This document shows, in pieces, positions 32,240-44,254 of a stretch of DNA of 64,000 bases (position 1 is the first letter of the stretch; the number at the start of each line of letters is the position of its first letter). The stretch is from assembly GCF_027244095.1 (NCBI RefSeq), contig NC_069657.1, positions 392,750,943 to 392,814,942 on the forward strand, in the 5' to 3' direction. A program made the position numbers and the translations under genes. The DNA is from Hemicordylus capensis. Taxonomy: Eukaryota; Chordata; Lepidosauria; Squamata; Cordylidae. The notes under the pieces were generated by a model. It was not told the DNA's origin. It ran no database searches and saw only the letters and a list, made by a program, of their open reading frames with translations.

Positions 32240-34148
32240 CAGGGAAGCTATAAAAGAGAAGAAGACTTCCTTCAGAAAATGAAGGTCCTGCCCAAATGAA
32301 GAGAACAAAAAGGAACATAAACTCTGGCAAAAGAAATGCAAGGAGACAATAAGGAATACAAAAAAGAGACTTTGAGGAGCATATAGCTAGAAATGTCAAG
32401 GGGAATAACAAAAACCTATTTAAATACATCAGAAGCAGAAGCGGTTGGCTCCTTAGATGATGAGGGCATGAAAGAGATTATTAAGGAGATTGCAAAGAAG
32501 CTGGATGAGTTCTTTGCATCTTTCTTCATGGTAGAGAATACTGACCATATACCATCTCCATAAAGAAACTCTGCTTGTTTACTCTCTGAAAATACTCTCA
32601 GAAAAACTCTCAGGAATGTTTACTCTCAGAAAATAGTAATGATTCTATTAGTAGTGATTCTATTCCTTCACTTATTTTGGAAGGCTTAACATTTTTTGGA
32701 AGAACTTAGATGATCAACTATTACTGTCATATAGACAGTAACATTGGTTACATTGAGAAAAAGTATGTTTCAGGATTGAATACTATTGGTAATGTTAAGA
32801 ATTTGATAGTTTCATTTCAGAAAGTGTAGAGGCATTGGAGACGAACAGTGCAGGGAACTGAGCTTCTCAAGTTTGGAGGCTGAAGAACTGGGCCAGTTTG
32901 AAGTTATGAGGGAAGATGTTCTAAACTGTCTTGAAAAAGTAAAAGTTAACAAATTGCCAGGGCCAGATGGCATCCACCCAGGAGTTCTGAATGAACTCAA
33001 ATATGAAATTGCTGACCTCCTAGCAAAATTATGTAACTTGTCCCTACAATCAGGTTCTGTACCAGAGGACTGCAAAGTAGCTAATGTAACTTGGATTTTC
33101 AAGAAGGGATCCGGGGGATGGGGGGGGGCAGGAAATTACAGGCCTGTTAACTTAACTTCTGTGCTGGTCAAATTGATGGAAAGCATACTTAAGGACATAA
33201 TTGTTAAACATATGAAAGAAAAGGCCTTGCTGAAGGAGAACTAGCTTGGCTTCTGCAAGGGCAAGTCTTGCCTCACTAACCTTTTGAAGTTCTTAGAGAG
33301 TGTCAATAAGCATTTGGATAAAGGTGATCGGGTTGACATAGTATACTTGGAATTCCAAAAAGCTTTTGACAGAGTTCCCCACCAAAGGTTCTTGAGTAAA
33401 CTTAGCAGTCATGGGATAAGGGGACAGGTTCATGTGTGGTTTGTTAAATGGTTGAAGGACAGGAAACAGAGGTTGGGAATAAATGAACAGTTTTCATAAT
33501 GGAGGGAAGTAAGAAGTGGGGTCCCCCAAGGATCTGTATTGGGACCAGTGCTCTTTAACTTTTTCATAAATGCTCTAGCCCAATGGTGGCCACATCTGGT
33601 AAGTTACCAAATTCACAGATGAGACTAAACTATTTAGGGCAGTAAAATTCAAAACAGATCCAATGTAAGCAAGTATAAAGTGATGCGTATTGGAGCAAAA
33701 ATCCCTAACTTCACATATACTGTGATGGGACCTGAGCTGTAAGTGACTGACCAGGAGCTAGATCTTGGGGTTGTGAGAGACAGCTTGTTGAAAGTGTTGA
33801 CTCAGTGCATGGCAGCTGTGAAAAAGGCAAATTCCATGCTAGGGATCATTAGGAAGGGGGCTGAAAATAAAAATGCTAGTATTATAATGCCCTTATACAA
33901 AACTATGGTGCATGCACATTTGGAGTACTGTATTCAGTTTTGGTCACCATATCTTAAGAAGCATATTGAAGAACTGGAAATGGTGCAGAAGAGGGCAACC
34001 AATATGGTCAGGTGCCTTGAGCTATGAAGCAAGGCTACAGCATCTGGGGCGATTTAGTTTGGAAAAGAGGCAACTACGGGGAGACATGATAGATGGGTAT
34101 AAAATTGTGCATGGAGCACAGAGAGAGAGAGTTTTCTCCCTCTCTCAC
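32240..34148 (+). pseudogene. CR1/L3 LINE ORF2 relic, interrupted by an inverted-repeat arm
   Basis: Reverse-transcriptase remnants of a CR1-family LINE. The segment before the RT (32240-32563) has 'NLFKYIRSRS'-like sequence. The RT resumes after the inserted arm at 32836 with 'KLPGPDGIHPGVLNEL' (about 32.95 kb). 'FQKAFDRVPHQ' lies at about 33.35 kb and '[15 protein letters not shown]' at about 33.52 kb. In-frame stops occur near 33242 and 33497. The catalytic FADD-type motif is degraded to 'TDETKLF', followed by an apparent internal loss. Later sequence ('MVHAHLEYC', 'QKRATNMVR', 'RLQHLGRFSLEKR') is spread over several frames. It lacks the endonuclease and the 3' UTR. The missing 3' part of this family is seen at 52094-52712. 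Confidence 0.88.
32568..32835 (-). repeat. Right arm of a 270-bp inverted repeat, inserted in CR1
   Basis: It interrupts the CR1 relic between 'accatctcc' and 'ggagacgaacagtgc'. It contains tandem 'tactctcagaaaa'-like motifs at its left end. No clear target duplication, so the mechanism is open. Confidence 0.75.
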
Positions 34149-34268
34149 AGGATTCCCCTTTGCTTCCAAAGGTAATAAAAGGTGGTGGGGGAGTGGGGAG
34201 AGAGAGGCACCTTTGAAACTGAAAGAGAAGGTGCTTACCAGAAGGCCTGCACACCTTTCCCCACTCCC

Positions 34269-34312
<44 letters not shown>

Positions 34313-35504
34313 TGGCAAATGGCCTCCGTGCATGCTCATGTCCTCACTGGAGAATCCAGACCCTACTTCAGAATCCAGACCCCACTTCAGCACTGTGTAA
34401 TGGGCAAATAGTCTGGCTGTGGACCACCTTTTTCCATTTCTGCTTGTCATGTAACCCATTATCTTGGTACCTTCACTGGCAGGTGAGGGGGGGTTAGCAA
34501 ACTGTTGAGTGCCACACATCCCACCTCTACATCTTCTTGTTCTCTCCACCAGGAACCAAACTCTAACACCTCCCATTATGGGCTACATCCCAACAGGAGA
34601 AATGGGAAAAGACCAGAGATGTACTGTAGATGGTTGAACCACTAATGCTAGGCTTACTGAAGCTGACATGTTATGATTGCTGCTGTTGTGATCTTTTTGG
34701 CTTTGTTCTGCAGGCTAAAATCACTTCTTGTACAAAGTCAGATGCTTCTGGATGCTTTACTTGTTCCAAACACTAGGTCTGACATTGTTGGAGGGGCTCA
34801 TTTCATCTGCCCTAACTTGGGAGCATGGAACCATGCAGTGCCTCTGACTAGTTTTGAGACACTATCATCATCTGGGGAAATAAAACTGAAGTTTCCAAGG
34901 AGAAAACCATTTATTTTCACACCTTTCATTTCTCTCCTTTGAAAAGGAGGGAGTGAATTTGTGGTCTTATGCTTTCTTGGGTAATTCCAGTTCTCTTCTG
35001 TCAATCAGTATTAAGACCAACTACTATACCCTTGTCAAAGAATTAAACATGTACTTTTCAGGAGGGTCCATAGGTCAGTGGCAGACCAAAGCACTGATCT
35101 ATGTAGAAGTACATGTGTGGAGGAGGGAAACAAAATCACATCCCCTGGTCCTGCTCTCAACTTCCATACATTCAGGGGCCCCTTGTGCACACAGAGCCTA
35201 TACAAGTGTGTACATCTGAATGTGTATGAGCTACTGTATTCATATCCTAGGGGGAAAAACAGGATATGGATCAATTGTGAGCCTATACATGTTTGAGGTA
35301 TGCCCGCAGGTTTTATGCACATTGAATTCATGGAATTCAGGTTTGGACCAACTGGTTGTTCTGTGTTGCAGAGGAGAATCCAGAAGGTCAGTGAGGTAAG
35401 GCAGGTTTGCAGCACCATAGACAGCTCTGAGACACAAGTTGCTCTGACATCAGGCAGAGGTAGACTGAGTCCTTTAAATACCTCGAAGCTCTGGCTACTA
35501 GGGG
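34149..35504. other. Unassigned stretch with a CAG tract, no gene seen
   Basis: CR1 similarity stops near 34148. A (CAG)14 run lies at 34270-34311. Frames across it give poly-Gln, poly-Ala or poly-Ser but have no domain and no splice or promoter context. The remainder is unassigned. Confidence 0.5.
34270..34311 (+). repeat. (CAG)14 trinucleotide repeat
   Basis: Forty-two uninterrupted bases of CAG units lie between 'cccca ctccca' and 'gtggcaaatgg'. Uninterrupted CAG runs are often length-variable. Confidence 0.97.
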
Positions 35505-35772
35505 TGTGCATAAAACCGGCTGGCTCAGTTTGGTTCGAGTCCAAACTGGACCCAAACCGGATTGGGCCAGTTTGGTCTGGCACCCCCTCGAATCCAAGTC
35601 ATGCAGAAGCCCATTGGGAATGCCAAAATGGCTGCCACGATGGGGCTGAGGCCCGGAAATAAATAAACAACTATATAGAATTTTAATGATAAAGCTTGTG
35701 AACCCCTTTGAATGGCTGGGTGGCTGATTCAACATTTGGTCCGATGTTGTGCCGAACCGGTTTTTAGTCACC
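35505..35772. repeat. Possible MITE fragment
   Basis: It opens with 'aggggtgtgcataaaaccgg' and closes with 'gccgaaccggtttttagtca'. 'AAACCGG'/'AACCGG' motifs recur, a pattern common in reptile hAT MITEs. Neither an accurate inverted repeat nor a target duplication could be fixed. Confidence 0.35.
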
Positions 35773-35942
35773 GGTACTTCCAGTGACTGTTGTTGGTGTC
35801 TATCTTATGTTTCCTTTAGATTGTGAGCCCTTTGGGGACAGGGATCCATCTTATTTATTTATTATTTCTCTATGTAAACCGCCCTGAGCCATTTTTGGAA
35901 GGGCGGTATAGAAATTGAATTATTATTATTATTATTATTAAT
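35773..35942 (+). repeat. L2-tailed short interspersed repeat, 3' part
   Basis: It reads 'gtacttccagtgactgttgt', 'gattgtgagccctttgggga', 'taaaccgccctgagccattt' and 'gggcggtatagaaattgaa', then ATT repeats. Same family as 39032-39312 and 53618-53858. Confidence 0.8.
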
Positions 35943-36704
35943 AATTTGAGTCCTGCAGATCAGACTCAGAATCACTCTTAGAGAAGGGATCATGACACAG
36001 GTGCAACTCCACTTGCCCCTGCACTTCTATCCAAATGAACACTCAAACTGTGCTCATGTGCTTGACCTACATTAGGCCCCAGGTTCAGTCCCTGGCATCT
36101 TCAGTTAAAGACATTCAGGTACTAGAGTTAGGAAAGACCTGTGCCTGAGAGCTGGTACCAGTTAGTGTAAGACAACACTGGGCTACATTTATTTATTCAT
36201 TTAATAGATCTCTACTACCATTCCCAGGGGAGTTTACAATGAGGAATAAGGGTACAATAACTCACTCTTTCCTCCCTGATGACAACAAAATAATAAAAGC
36301 AGCAATTGATGGATTAATGACCTTACTCCATATAAGGCAATTTCATAAGCTCATAACCACTGAAGCTTAATATTTTTGTTTCCTTTCTTTGGTAAAACCT
36401 CACTCTTGTTTTAAAGTGTCACAACCTGAAGATTAATTCAGTAAATGTCTGAATGCTGGCATGTAGAGCACAGTTGTTATTTCTAATGCAGGCATCTTTC
36501 TTTACTTTCATTTTCATCAGATTCTCACATGCATGAGTAGCCAACTCTAACTGAAGCTATTCCTAGAGAATGCCCCCCACCCATATTTTTCCAAGATTTC
36601 TCACAATAGCAAACCATTAGAATTTCCAGGTCTGCTTTAGTCACCTGGAGATAGATTCCAATTCCTGGAGGATTGGCAACCCTATACATGAACCCTGCCA
36701 CCTA
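35943..36704. other. Unassigned stretch with a retroposon tail fragment
   Basis: In reverse, 36190-36245 resembles a worn L2/CR1-type tail ('ttgtaaactcccctgggaat'). 36570-36690 ends with 'gattggcaaccctatac', a phrase recurring in reptile repeats (compare 'gccaaccctacc' near 38935). No gene seen. Confidence 0.4.
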
Positions 36705-37025
36705 TTAAGATCATCTGGGGAGGTCTGGTTACAGTTACCATCAGGCCTTCTCTGTGACTGCCCCAAGACTTTGGAATGCACGCCCTGTTGAAACAAGAAC
36801 TTCTCCATCTCCGATTGTTTTTTAAAACCCTTAAAACACGCCTGTTTTCTCAGGCTTTTAACAAAAACTAATTTTAAATTGTTGAATTTGTATAATTCTG
36901 AGGAAGTGTTTTAATTGTTTTATTCTGTTTTATATTTGTTGTATTTTGGATTATGTACACCACCTGTATTTTGGATTATGTACATGACAATATATAAAAA
37001 TATTAAATAAATGAATAAATGAATG
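36705..37025 (+). mobile_element. L2 LINE 3' end
   Basis: A decayed C-terminus includes 'ggaggtctggttacagttac' and 'agactttggaatgcacgccc', which correspond to the L2 ORF2 end around 'AFSVVAPRLWNAL'. 'cctgttttctcaggctttta' and an AT-rich 3' UTR ending in AAATGAAT repeats follow. It is strongly 5'-truncated. Confidence 0.75.
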
Positions 37026-39031
37026 AGCCAAGCTAGCAACTCCATTGTTATTTCCCTTATTTTGTAAAATATTCAGCTAATGACATTCCATACAAATCAA
37101 TGAAATCACATGTCCCTCATTGCCCACTGCTTTTTCCTTGCAAATCATACCTGTCCTCTCAATGCCTTGCAGGACAGAGAGGAGAATGGGGTTCCCAGCC
37201 CTGCATTTGCTGTTGAACATTGATTGGTCTTAATGCTTAGACTGCTTTTTACTTTTCTGCTCAAACTGAAATGACACAAAGATCACATTTGGCCCACATC
37301 CAAGTAGGTGAGTGCAAAACATTTCAGATACGTTGAATAGCCACTTGTCTTCTGGCTTTCTCAACTATTCATTTTCATTTCACTTATTCCCAAAGGAAGT
37401 CCAAAGTGGCTAACAACAACAAACATAGCAACAGTATGGTAATAAATAGGGAATAACAATTCATACAGGCAATATCCATAATGCCATAAATCTATTAAAT
37501 TAAGAAATTACTCCAGTAACAAATACAATCTAACCATACTTTACAATTCATTCACAAATGTAGTTCACTAAACATTCCAAAATCAATTTTAAAATCAATA
37601 TTTTAAAGCTTATATAGGTAATCAGCATTATATTAATAAACTTTAATATTATAGCATTTCAAAGGAGTTTTAAAAAAACCCTATATCCATAAGCAATGAA
37701 ATTTTAAAAAATAAAATAAACACTCACTATCATTTCTCTGGTTTTACAAAATGCACACTGAGATCTCTAATTCTGGTCCTTTTTCTTCCAGCCTTTCAAG
37801 CAGTCCATCATTTTGGTGTCTGCTAGGTGGGTGTATTTTGCATCATTCTTGCTGTCATTTATTTAGCTATGTGTGGCTTTTTTTACTTATATCATCTCTC
37901 TTGAAACATAGGCCTAATATCTAACAAAAACATACTCCAGAGGGTGGCTGTTGATCTTTTTTTTTTTTTAAATCATTAGTTTTATTAGCCTTCACTAGCA
38001 TTATTCACAACCTGCGTGCAACATATGATGGTCTGATGATATCGGCTTCATCTGACTCCAGGCAAATTCAAGCCACAGCAGGTATCTCTCAAGATGAAGA
38101 TAAATGACTTCAATGAACTTTGCCCCAAGGTGTTTTTACAGATCGTAGCTGGCTAGACAATGCTGTTTCCACTACTCTTCTGTAATTACACATACTGCTT
38201 AAAGACTGGTGTGTAGCATTTTCAAGCACGCAAGTAAGTCACGTGCAAATGCACCTTGAAGTATGGATGGGCAACTCGAGTTGCCTAATGAGCCATAGCT
38301 GCATGACAAGGCAGAACGGTGGATCTTCCTCTTGCCAGAGGAATCCTTCCCATTGACAGGGCTGAGCCACAAGCAGCAATCATAGTGGAGTCAGAAGTTC
38401 TGTGTGTGTGTGTGTGTGTGGCGGCGGGGTCACATCTGGCTGGGTCAAGCCAGGTGATCAGAAGCCAGAGGAACAAGCCAAGGTCAAACCAAAACTCACA
38501 AGGAAGCCATTGTTGCCCCAGCAAAGTCCCAGCCCAAACAAGATGTCTTCCTGCTTGGAGGGACTAATGGCCAGCATGAGTGGGCAGTCCCAGACCTGAG
38601 AATAGTTTGCTGCCCAGGAAGCTGTTTCACCCCACAGTCCAGGGGTGCAGAGAGACTCCTCACTTAACAGAGAGACTCCTCACTTGTTAACTCCTCACTT
38701 AATTGTTTGTGTGGGAGAGGAAAGACTCTTGGGAAGAGAACAGTTTGTTTGTATGTTCGTTTGACAGATTTGTATATTTTCCCCTCCTTCTCTGCCCTCC
38801 CATGTGATCAGATCCACAGTAAAATCCACGCAATCCAGGCAGCACATTTAAAATCTGTGTAAATCTGGGTGGAATTCAGCAGCTGGGTGGAGGAGCCAAA
38901 ATCCGGGGACTACCCTAAATTCTGGGGGACATGCCAACCCTACCTGACACCCACAAAAGCTTGACTGGCTGTGTACTCTATAAGAGAGTTACTTTGGCTT
39001 CCATGACTCTGACTGACCCAGTATCGCATAG
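37026..39031. other. Unassigned stretch, no gene seen
   Basis: In reverse, 37370-37415 resembles an L2-type tail ('gttagccactttggacttcc'). A (TG)n run lies at 38400-38420. Small frames across the (TG)n are artefacts. No host exon recognised in about 2 kb. Confidence 0.5.
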
Positions 39032-39312
39032 GAATTCATTCATTCATTCATTCATTCATTCATTCATTCATTCATTCATTCGTTTTCTATACCACCCTTC
39101 CAAAAATGGCTCAGGGCAGTTTACACACAGAAATAACAAACAAATAAGATGGAACCCTGTCCCCAAAGGGCTCACAATCTAAAAAGAAATATAAGACAGA
39201 CACCAGCAACAGTCACTGGAAGTACTGTGCTGGAGGTGAATAGGGCCAGTTACTCTCCCCCTGCTAAATAAAGAGAATCACCACGTTAAAAGGTGCCTCT
39301 TTGCCAAGTTAG
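39032..39312 (-). repeat. L2-tailed short interspersed repeat, near full length
   Basis: Reading the minus strand: 'ctaacttggcaaagaggcac', 'gtggtgattctctttattta', 'gcagggggagagtaactggc', 'ttccagtgactgttgctggt', 'gtgagccctttggggacagg', 'actgccctgagccatttttg', then a long (ATGA)n tail (39035-39080 on the plus strand). No pol III boxes are obvious, so it may be an L2 subfamily 3' UTR rather than an independent SINE. Confidence 0.75.
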
Positions 39313-39514
39313 CAGGGGCACACTGCTAACAGGGAATGCTATGTGAAGGTACTGTTGTTGGTTCCATCTCTGCCCACAAGTGCTGAATTTAGGATTGCCA
39401 GGTAGAGGGACTGTATTACGCATTTAAAAGCAGTAGTACATTAGGAGGCAGTGGTGCCTCTGATCCCTAATAATAATAATAATGATAATAATGATGATGA
39501 TGATGATGATTATT
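39313..39514. other. Spacer with AAT/ATG microsatellite at the R4 5' end
   Basis: It ends in an AAT/ATG repeat run at 39468-39513, directly abutting the R4 LINE. The repeat is probably the insertion target. Confidence 0.7.
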
Positions 39515-42500
39515 CCCCCAGTGAGGCACTACCTTGGCGTGGTTGTGGGGCTTGTGTGCTCTGATGAAGGTGAGAGCTATGCCAGAGGTCCAACCATACT
39601 GGACAGGTCTCACCAGAGGAGCCAGACAAAGAGTGCCTCCCCCATCAACAATATGGTAAGACGTAACTTTAATAAATCTATACCGGATCAGTCGTTGCCC
39701 GGGTCAACAAGGACTGCGCCAGATGCTATAGTCCCTGGACATCTGGTGGCAAGTGGGCAACAGGACTCAGGATCTTCAGTTGAGCAACCAGGGCTGGAGA
39801 CAGCAAAGTTACTGGAAGAAACGTCGCTTAACCGAAAAAAATATACGAAAAATGCCAACAAGGAAATAATGATCTGCTATTACAAGTCTAGTCCAACTAG
39901 AAGAGGTTATTTAAAAAGAATGTACCAAATTTGGAAAAAGAAGCATCCAGACACAGAAATAACAGAACAAAGGCTAGCAGACCAGAGAAGATTCATAATA
40001 AGAAATAAAGTATTCACAGGAGTAGAGCTGGAAGAACTGCAAAGAGCAACACAGACTCAAGATATGGAAGAAGAATTATCACCAATTGAAGAAGTTGCTC
40101 CGGCGCAGGTGGAGGAGGTGTTGGAAATCGAGGATGCCACTGTTGCTGAACTGTTTCAAAATCAAAACCAGGCAACCTCCCCTTTGCCTTCACCTCAAAA
40201 ACCCAAATGCCGCTTAACAGAAAAGCAACAAGAACTAAAGCAAAAAATATCTGAGTACATGAACCAAACAACCACCAGGGTTCGATTTCCAGCTCTAAAA
40301 ACAGTTGCCAAAAAACAACTTGCTCAGATGTCAATGCTGCACTTGCAGAAATAACAACCAATAATTTGCAAGAAACAAACCAACTAATGTACAGTGCAGC
40401 AACAATAACAACACAAGAGCTCGGATATAAGATCAGTGGACCTGTCAAAAAAGAAAGCAGTACATCACCTAAATGGAAGATTAGATTAGAAAATAAAATC
40501 TCCAGGTTTAGATCAGATGCTAGTAAATTGAAAGATATGAAAGACAAGAAGCTGAAGAATGAAAACACCAAACAGTATCTGATCCAAAAATACCACCTAG
40601 ATTCAAGGAAAATTAGAGAAGTCCTGGAAATAATAAAGCAGCAAATAACAGCAGTGTCAAAGAAGATTAGCAGATATGAAGCCAGAATTACACAACACAG
40701 GCAGAATCTCCAATTCCAGTCAAATCAGAGACGTTTCTACCAAAGCATAGAAGGAGAAACTGCAAGAAACCTAGAAACACCAAATAAAGAAGAAACAGTG
40801 CAATTCTGGGGGAAATTATGGGACAATCCAATAGATTATAATAAAAAAAGCAGGCTGGATGAAAGAGGTCAAAAAATGTAACCAACAAATGCAAGATCTA
40901 ATAATAACACCAGAATTAATAAGTGAAAGAGCAAAGAAAATTAAAAATTGGACTGCACCAGGTGACGATGAACTGCATGGCTTTTGGCTTAAATACCTAA
41001 CAAGCCTTCAGAAACAACTATCAAAACAGTTCAATCACATTACGAAAGGCGGTGATATTGAACAATGGCTAACAACTGGGAAAACTCATCTCATCATGAA
41101 AGACCCAGCAAAAGGTGCAGTTCCAAGTAATTATAGACCGATAACCTGCCTGCCAACCATGTTCAAATTATTAACTGGAATAATAGCAGATGAAGTGATG
41201 CAACACTTATTAACTAACAAACAGCTTCCAGTTGAACAGAAAGGAAATTGCCCAAACACCAGAGGCACAAAAGACCAGCTGCTGATTGACAAAATGATTT
41301 TAGAAAACTGCAAGAGAAGCAAAACAAATCTAAGTGTTGCATGGATTGACTATAAGAAAGCCTTCGATTCATTGCCTCAAACATGGATACTAAAATGTTT
41401 AGAAACAACTGGTGTCAACAAAAACATTCAGATATTTATTAAAAAAGCGATGAGCATGTGGAGTACACAGTTAACAATCAATGGTGAGGCACTTGGACAG
41501 GTTAGCATTAGAAGAGGCATTTCCCAAGGGGACTCACTATCCCCTCTATTGTTTGTAATCGCCATGACCCCACTTTCACAAATACTAAACAAAACAGGCC
41601 TCGGATACCAAACATCTAAAACATCCAGTAAAATCAACCATCTGCTGTACATGGACGATCTGAAGTTGTATGGAAAGTCCCAGTCAGAAATCGAATCACT
41701 GCTAAACACTGTCCGTATATTCACTAGCGATATAGCAATGGAGTTTGGACTAGACAAGTGTGCTGCATTAATAATGAACAGAGGAAAAATAAGAAAAACA
41801 GAAGGAATAGAACTGCCCAATGGAAGCAACATCAAGAACCTGGAAGAGAAAGAACGTTACAAATACTTGGGCATTCTCCAGGCTGATAACATCGCACACA
41901 CTGAAGTTAAAAGAAAAATTGGAAGTGAATACATCAGGAGAGTTAGAAAAATCCTCAAGTCCAAACTCAATGGCAGGAACACCATACAAGCCATAAACAC
42001 CTGGGCTATACCTGTTATCAGATACACTGCAGGAATAATAGACTGGACCCAGGCAGAGCTAGAGATGCTATATCGTAAGACCAGGAAAATCATGACCATC
42101 AATCTTGCTCTGCACCCCCGCAGTGATGTTGATAGGCTTTACCTCCCTCGCAGTTCAGGTGGAAGAGGAATGCTGCAAGTCCATCAAACAGCAGAGGAGG
42201 AGAAAAGAGGCCTTGAAGAATATATCAAGGGCAGTGAAGAAGATGCACTTCAAATGGTCAAGAACGAGAAACTATTCAACACCAATGAAACAAAGCAGGC
42301 CTACAAGAAAGAACAAGTCAAGAACCGAGCAGAAAAATAGAGAAATAAGCCCCTGCATGGTCAATATTTGCACAATATAAGTAGAAAATCAGACATCACC
42401 AAGACCTGGCAATGGCTTAAGAATGGCAACTTGAAGAAAGAAACAGAGGGTTTAATACTGGCTGCACAAGAACAGGCACTAAGAACAAATGCAATAAGAG

Positions 42501-43096
42501 CAAAAGTAGAAAAATCCACAACAAACAGCAAGTGCCGCCTTTGTAAAGAAGCAGATGAAACAGTGGACCACCTGATCAGCTGTTGTAAGAAGATCACACA
42601 GACTGACTACAAACAAAGGCATGACAAGGTAGCAGGAATGATACACTGGAACATCTGCAAAAAATACAAGCTACCTGTAGCCAAGAATTGGTGGGACCAT
42701 AAAATTGAAAAAGTTGAAGAAAATGAAGATGTAAAAATATTATGGGACTTCCGACTACAAACAGACAAACATCTGCCACACAATACACCAGATATAGCTG
42801 TAGTCGAGAAGAAAGGAAAACAAGTTAAAATAATCGACATAGCAATACCAGGGGATAGCAGAATAAAAGAAAAAGAAATAGAGAAAATCACCAAATACAA
42901 AGATCTACAAATTGAAATTGAAAGGCTGTGGCAGAAAAAGACCAAAATCATCCCAGTGGTCATTTGCACCCTGGGTGCAGTTCCAAAAGACCTTGAAGAG
43001 CACCTCAACACCATAGGGGCCACAGAAATCACCATCAGCCAATTACAAAAAGCAGCTTTACTGGGAACAGCCTATATTTTGCGACGATATCTATAA
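39515..43096 (+). pseudogene. R4/Dong polyprotein: N-terminal region, RT, zinc knuckle, RLE nuclease
   Basis: The N-terminal part (to about 40.33 kb) has 'ITEQRLADQRRFIIRNKVF' and no clear domain. The RT lies at about 40.9-42.1 kb with 'DYKKAFDSLPQ', 'GISQGDSLSPLLF' and catalytic 'YMDD' near 41.65 kb. A C-terminal CCHC knuckle 'CRLCKEADETVDHLISCC' lies at about 42.53-42.59 kb. The restriction-like nuclease signature 'PDIAVVEKK...IIDIAIPGD' is near 42.79-42.86 kb. Reading shifts frame near an A-run at about 40.31 kb and returns at an A7 run near 40.84 kb. An in-frame TAG at 42338 replaces the Trp codon seen in the second copy. With only these three lesions it is a recent but dead copy. The start could be either the Met near 39482, in flanking repeat, or an internal Met at 39653. 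Confidence 0.88.
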
Positions 43097-43210
43097 TAAC
43101 CAACAGTATTGATGATAAAATTCAGCCATCCCAGGTCCTTGTGAAGGACTCGATGTCTGGATAAAACAAACCAGTCAATAACACCTGTCTGACTGTGTAA
43201 ACAAGAAATA
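39515..43210 (+). mobile_element. R4/Dong-clade LINE, nearly full length
   Basis: The element starts 'cccccagtgaggcactacct' and ends 'gactgtgtaaacaagaaat'. Trinucleotide repeats flank it on both sides: AAT/ATG at the left and AATAAT at the right. R4/Dong LINEs are known for a single ORF with a C-terminal restriction-like endonuclease, and Dong for insertion at TAA repeats. This copy keeps both ends. The second copy at 59311 shares its first ~415 and last ~1000 bp. Confidence 0.88.
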
Positions 43211-43221
43211 AATAATAATAA

Positions 43222-43720
43222 TAATTATAATTATAATTATTTATAAACCGCTCCATCCAGAGGCTCTGGGCGTTGTACAACAACTTTTAAAAGTCATAAA
43301 AACATCCAATTTAAAACAGTGCTAAAAACAATATAAGAACACTTCAAAAACAATTAAAACCATTTAAAACCAATTAAAATACTTTTAAAAAACAACACCA
43401 CTTTACAAACCTTGGAAGGCCAGGTGAAACAAATAAGTTTTTAGGGCTCTTTTAAATGCCGACAGAGAGCCTAAACTGCAGATATCTGCCAGGAGTGCAT
43501 TCCATAGACCAGGAGCAGCTACAGAAAAGGCCCAGTTCCAAAGTGCCACCAGACATACCGGTGGTAACTGGAGACGGACCTCTCCAGATGACCTCAATGA
43601 GCGATGGAGATCATACCGAAGAAGGCGCTCTCTAAGGTAAATGGACCCAAGCCGTTCAGAGCTTTAAAGGTTATAACCAGCACTTTGTATTTCGCCCAGA
43701 AACATATCGGCAGCCAGCGC
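43222..43720 (-). mobile_element. L2 LINE 3' end
   Basis: On the minus strand the C-terminal ORF2 reads 'RSSGEVRLQLPPVCLVALWN', 'AFSVAAPGLWNALLADI', 'SAFKRALKTYLFHLAFQG'. A 3' UTR with 'cagagcctctggatggagcg' follows. The tail ends in AATTAT repeats that abut the R4 3' end. It is 5'-truncated at about 43720, with the reading frame broken upstream of the open part. Confidence 0.85.
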
Positions 43721-44150
43721 CAAATGTTACATTTGCCTATGTATTGCTTCTGTTTGCTGCAGAGAAGGAAGTTTCACCTCATGATAGTGGATGGAAAGGG
43801 CAGTTAGGTTATATGAGCAGACCAGTCAGTGTGCAAGCTATTGCTACTATATATTCCCTTGCTGCTGTGGAGTTCCTCACTCTAGAGGCACAATGTACAG
43901 ATCTAGATTTTGCAACCATAGTCAGCATTATGTTGGTATCAGGACACTGTCCAGGGGCCCTATGCACTTTAGACTTAGTCTGTAATCTGCAAACCACATC
44001 CAGTAACCATCTCTCAGCTTAACCTACTTCACAGGATTGCTGTGACAAAGAAACAAGGGTGATGGGAGAACCATATATGTTGCCCTGAAGACCTTGGATC
44101 CAGGATAAACATGCAATTAAATAATTTTCTGGAATAATGCTGGAGTATTT
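43721..44150. other. Unassigned stretch, no gene seen
   Basis: Frames of 60-90 codons on both strands overlap one another. No domain or repeat family recognised. Confidence 0.5.
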
Positions 44151-44254
44151 CCAAAAGCACTTGAAAATGATGTCATGGAGGACATCTCTGAAACATGTGA
44201 GATTCCACAAGCTTCAGAGATGTCCTCCATGATATCATTTTCCAGTGCTTTTGG
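44151..44254. repeat. Hairpin with 42-bp arms
   Basis: Arms 44151-44192 and 44213-44254 are reverse complements at 40 of 42 positions, with a 20-nt loop. Arm motifs are 'ccaaaagcact' and 'tcatggaggacatctctgaa'. Weaker pairing may continue outward ('tgcaatta' on both sides). It could be a small MITE or an inverted duplication. As RNA it would fold into a long stem. Confidence 0.85.
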
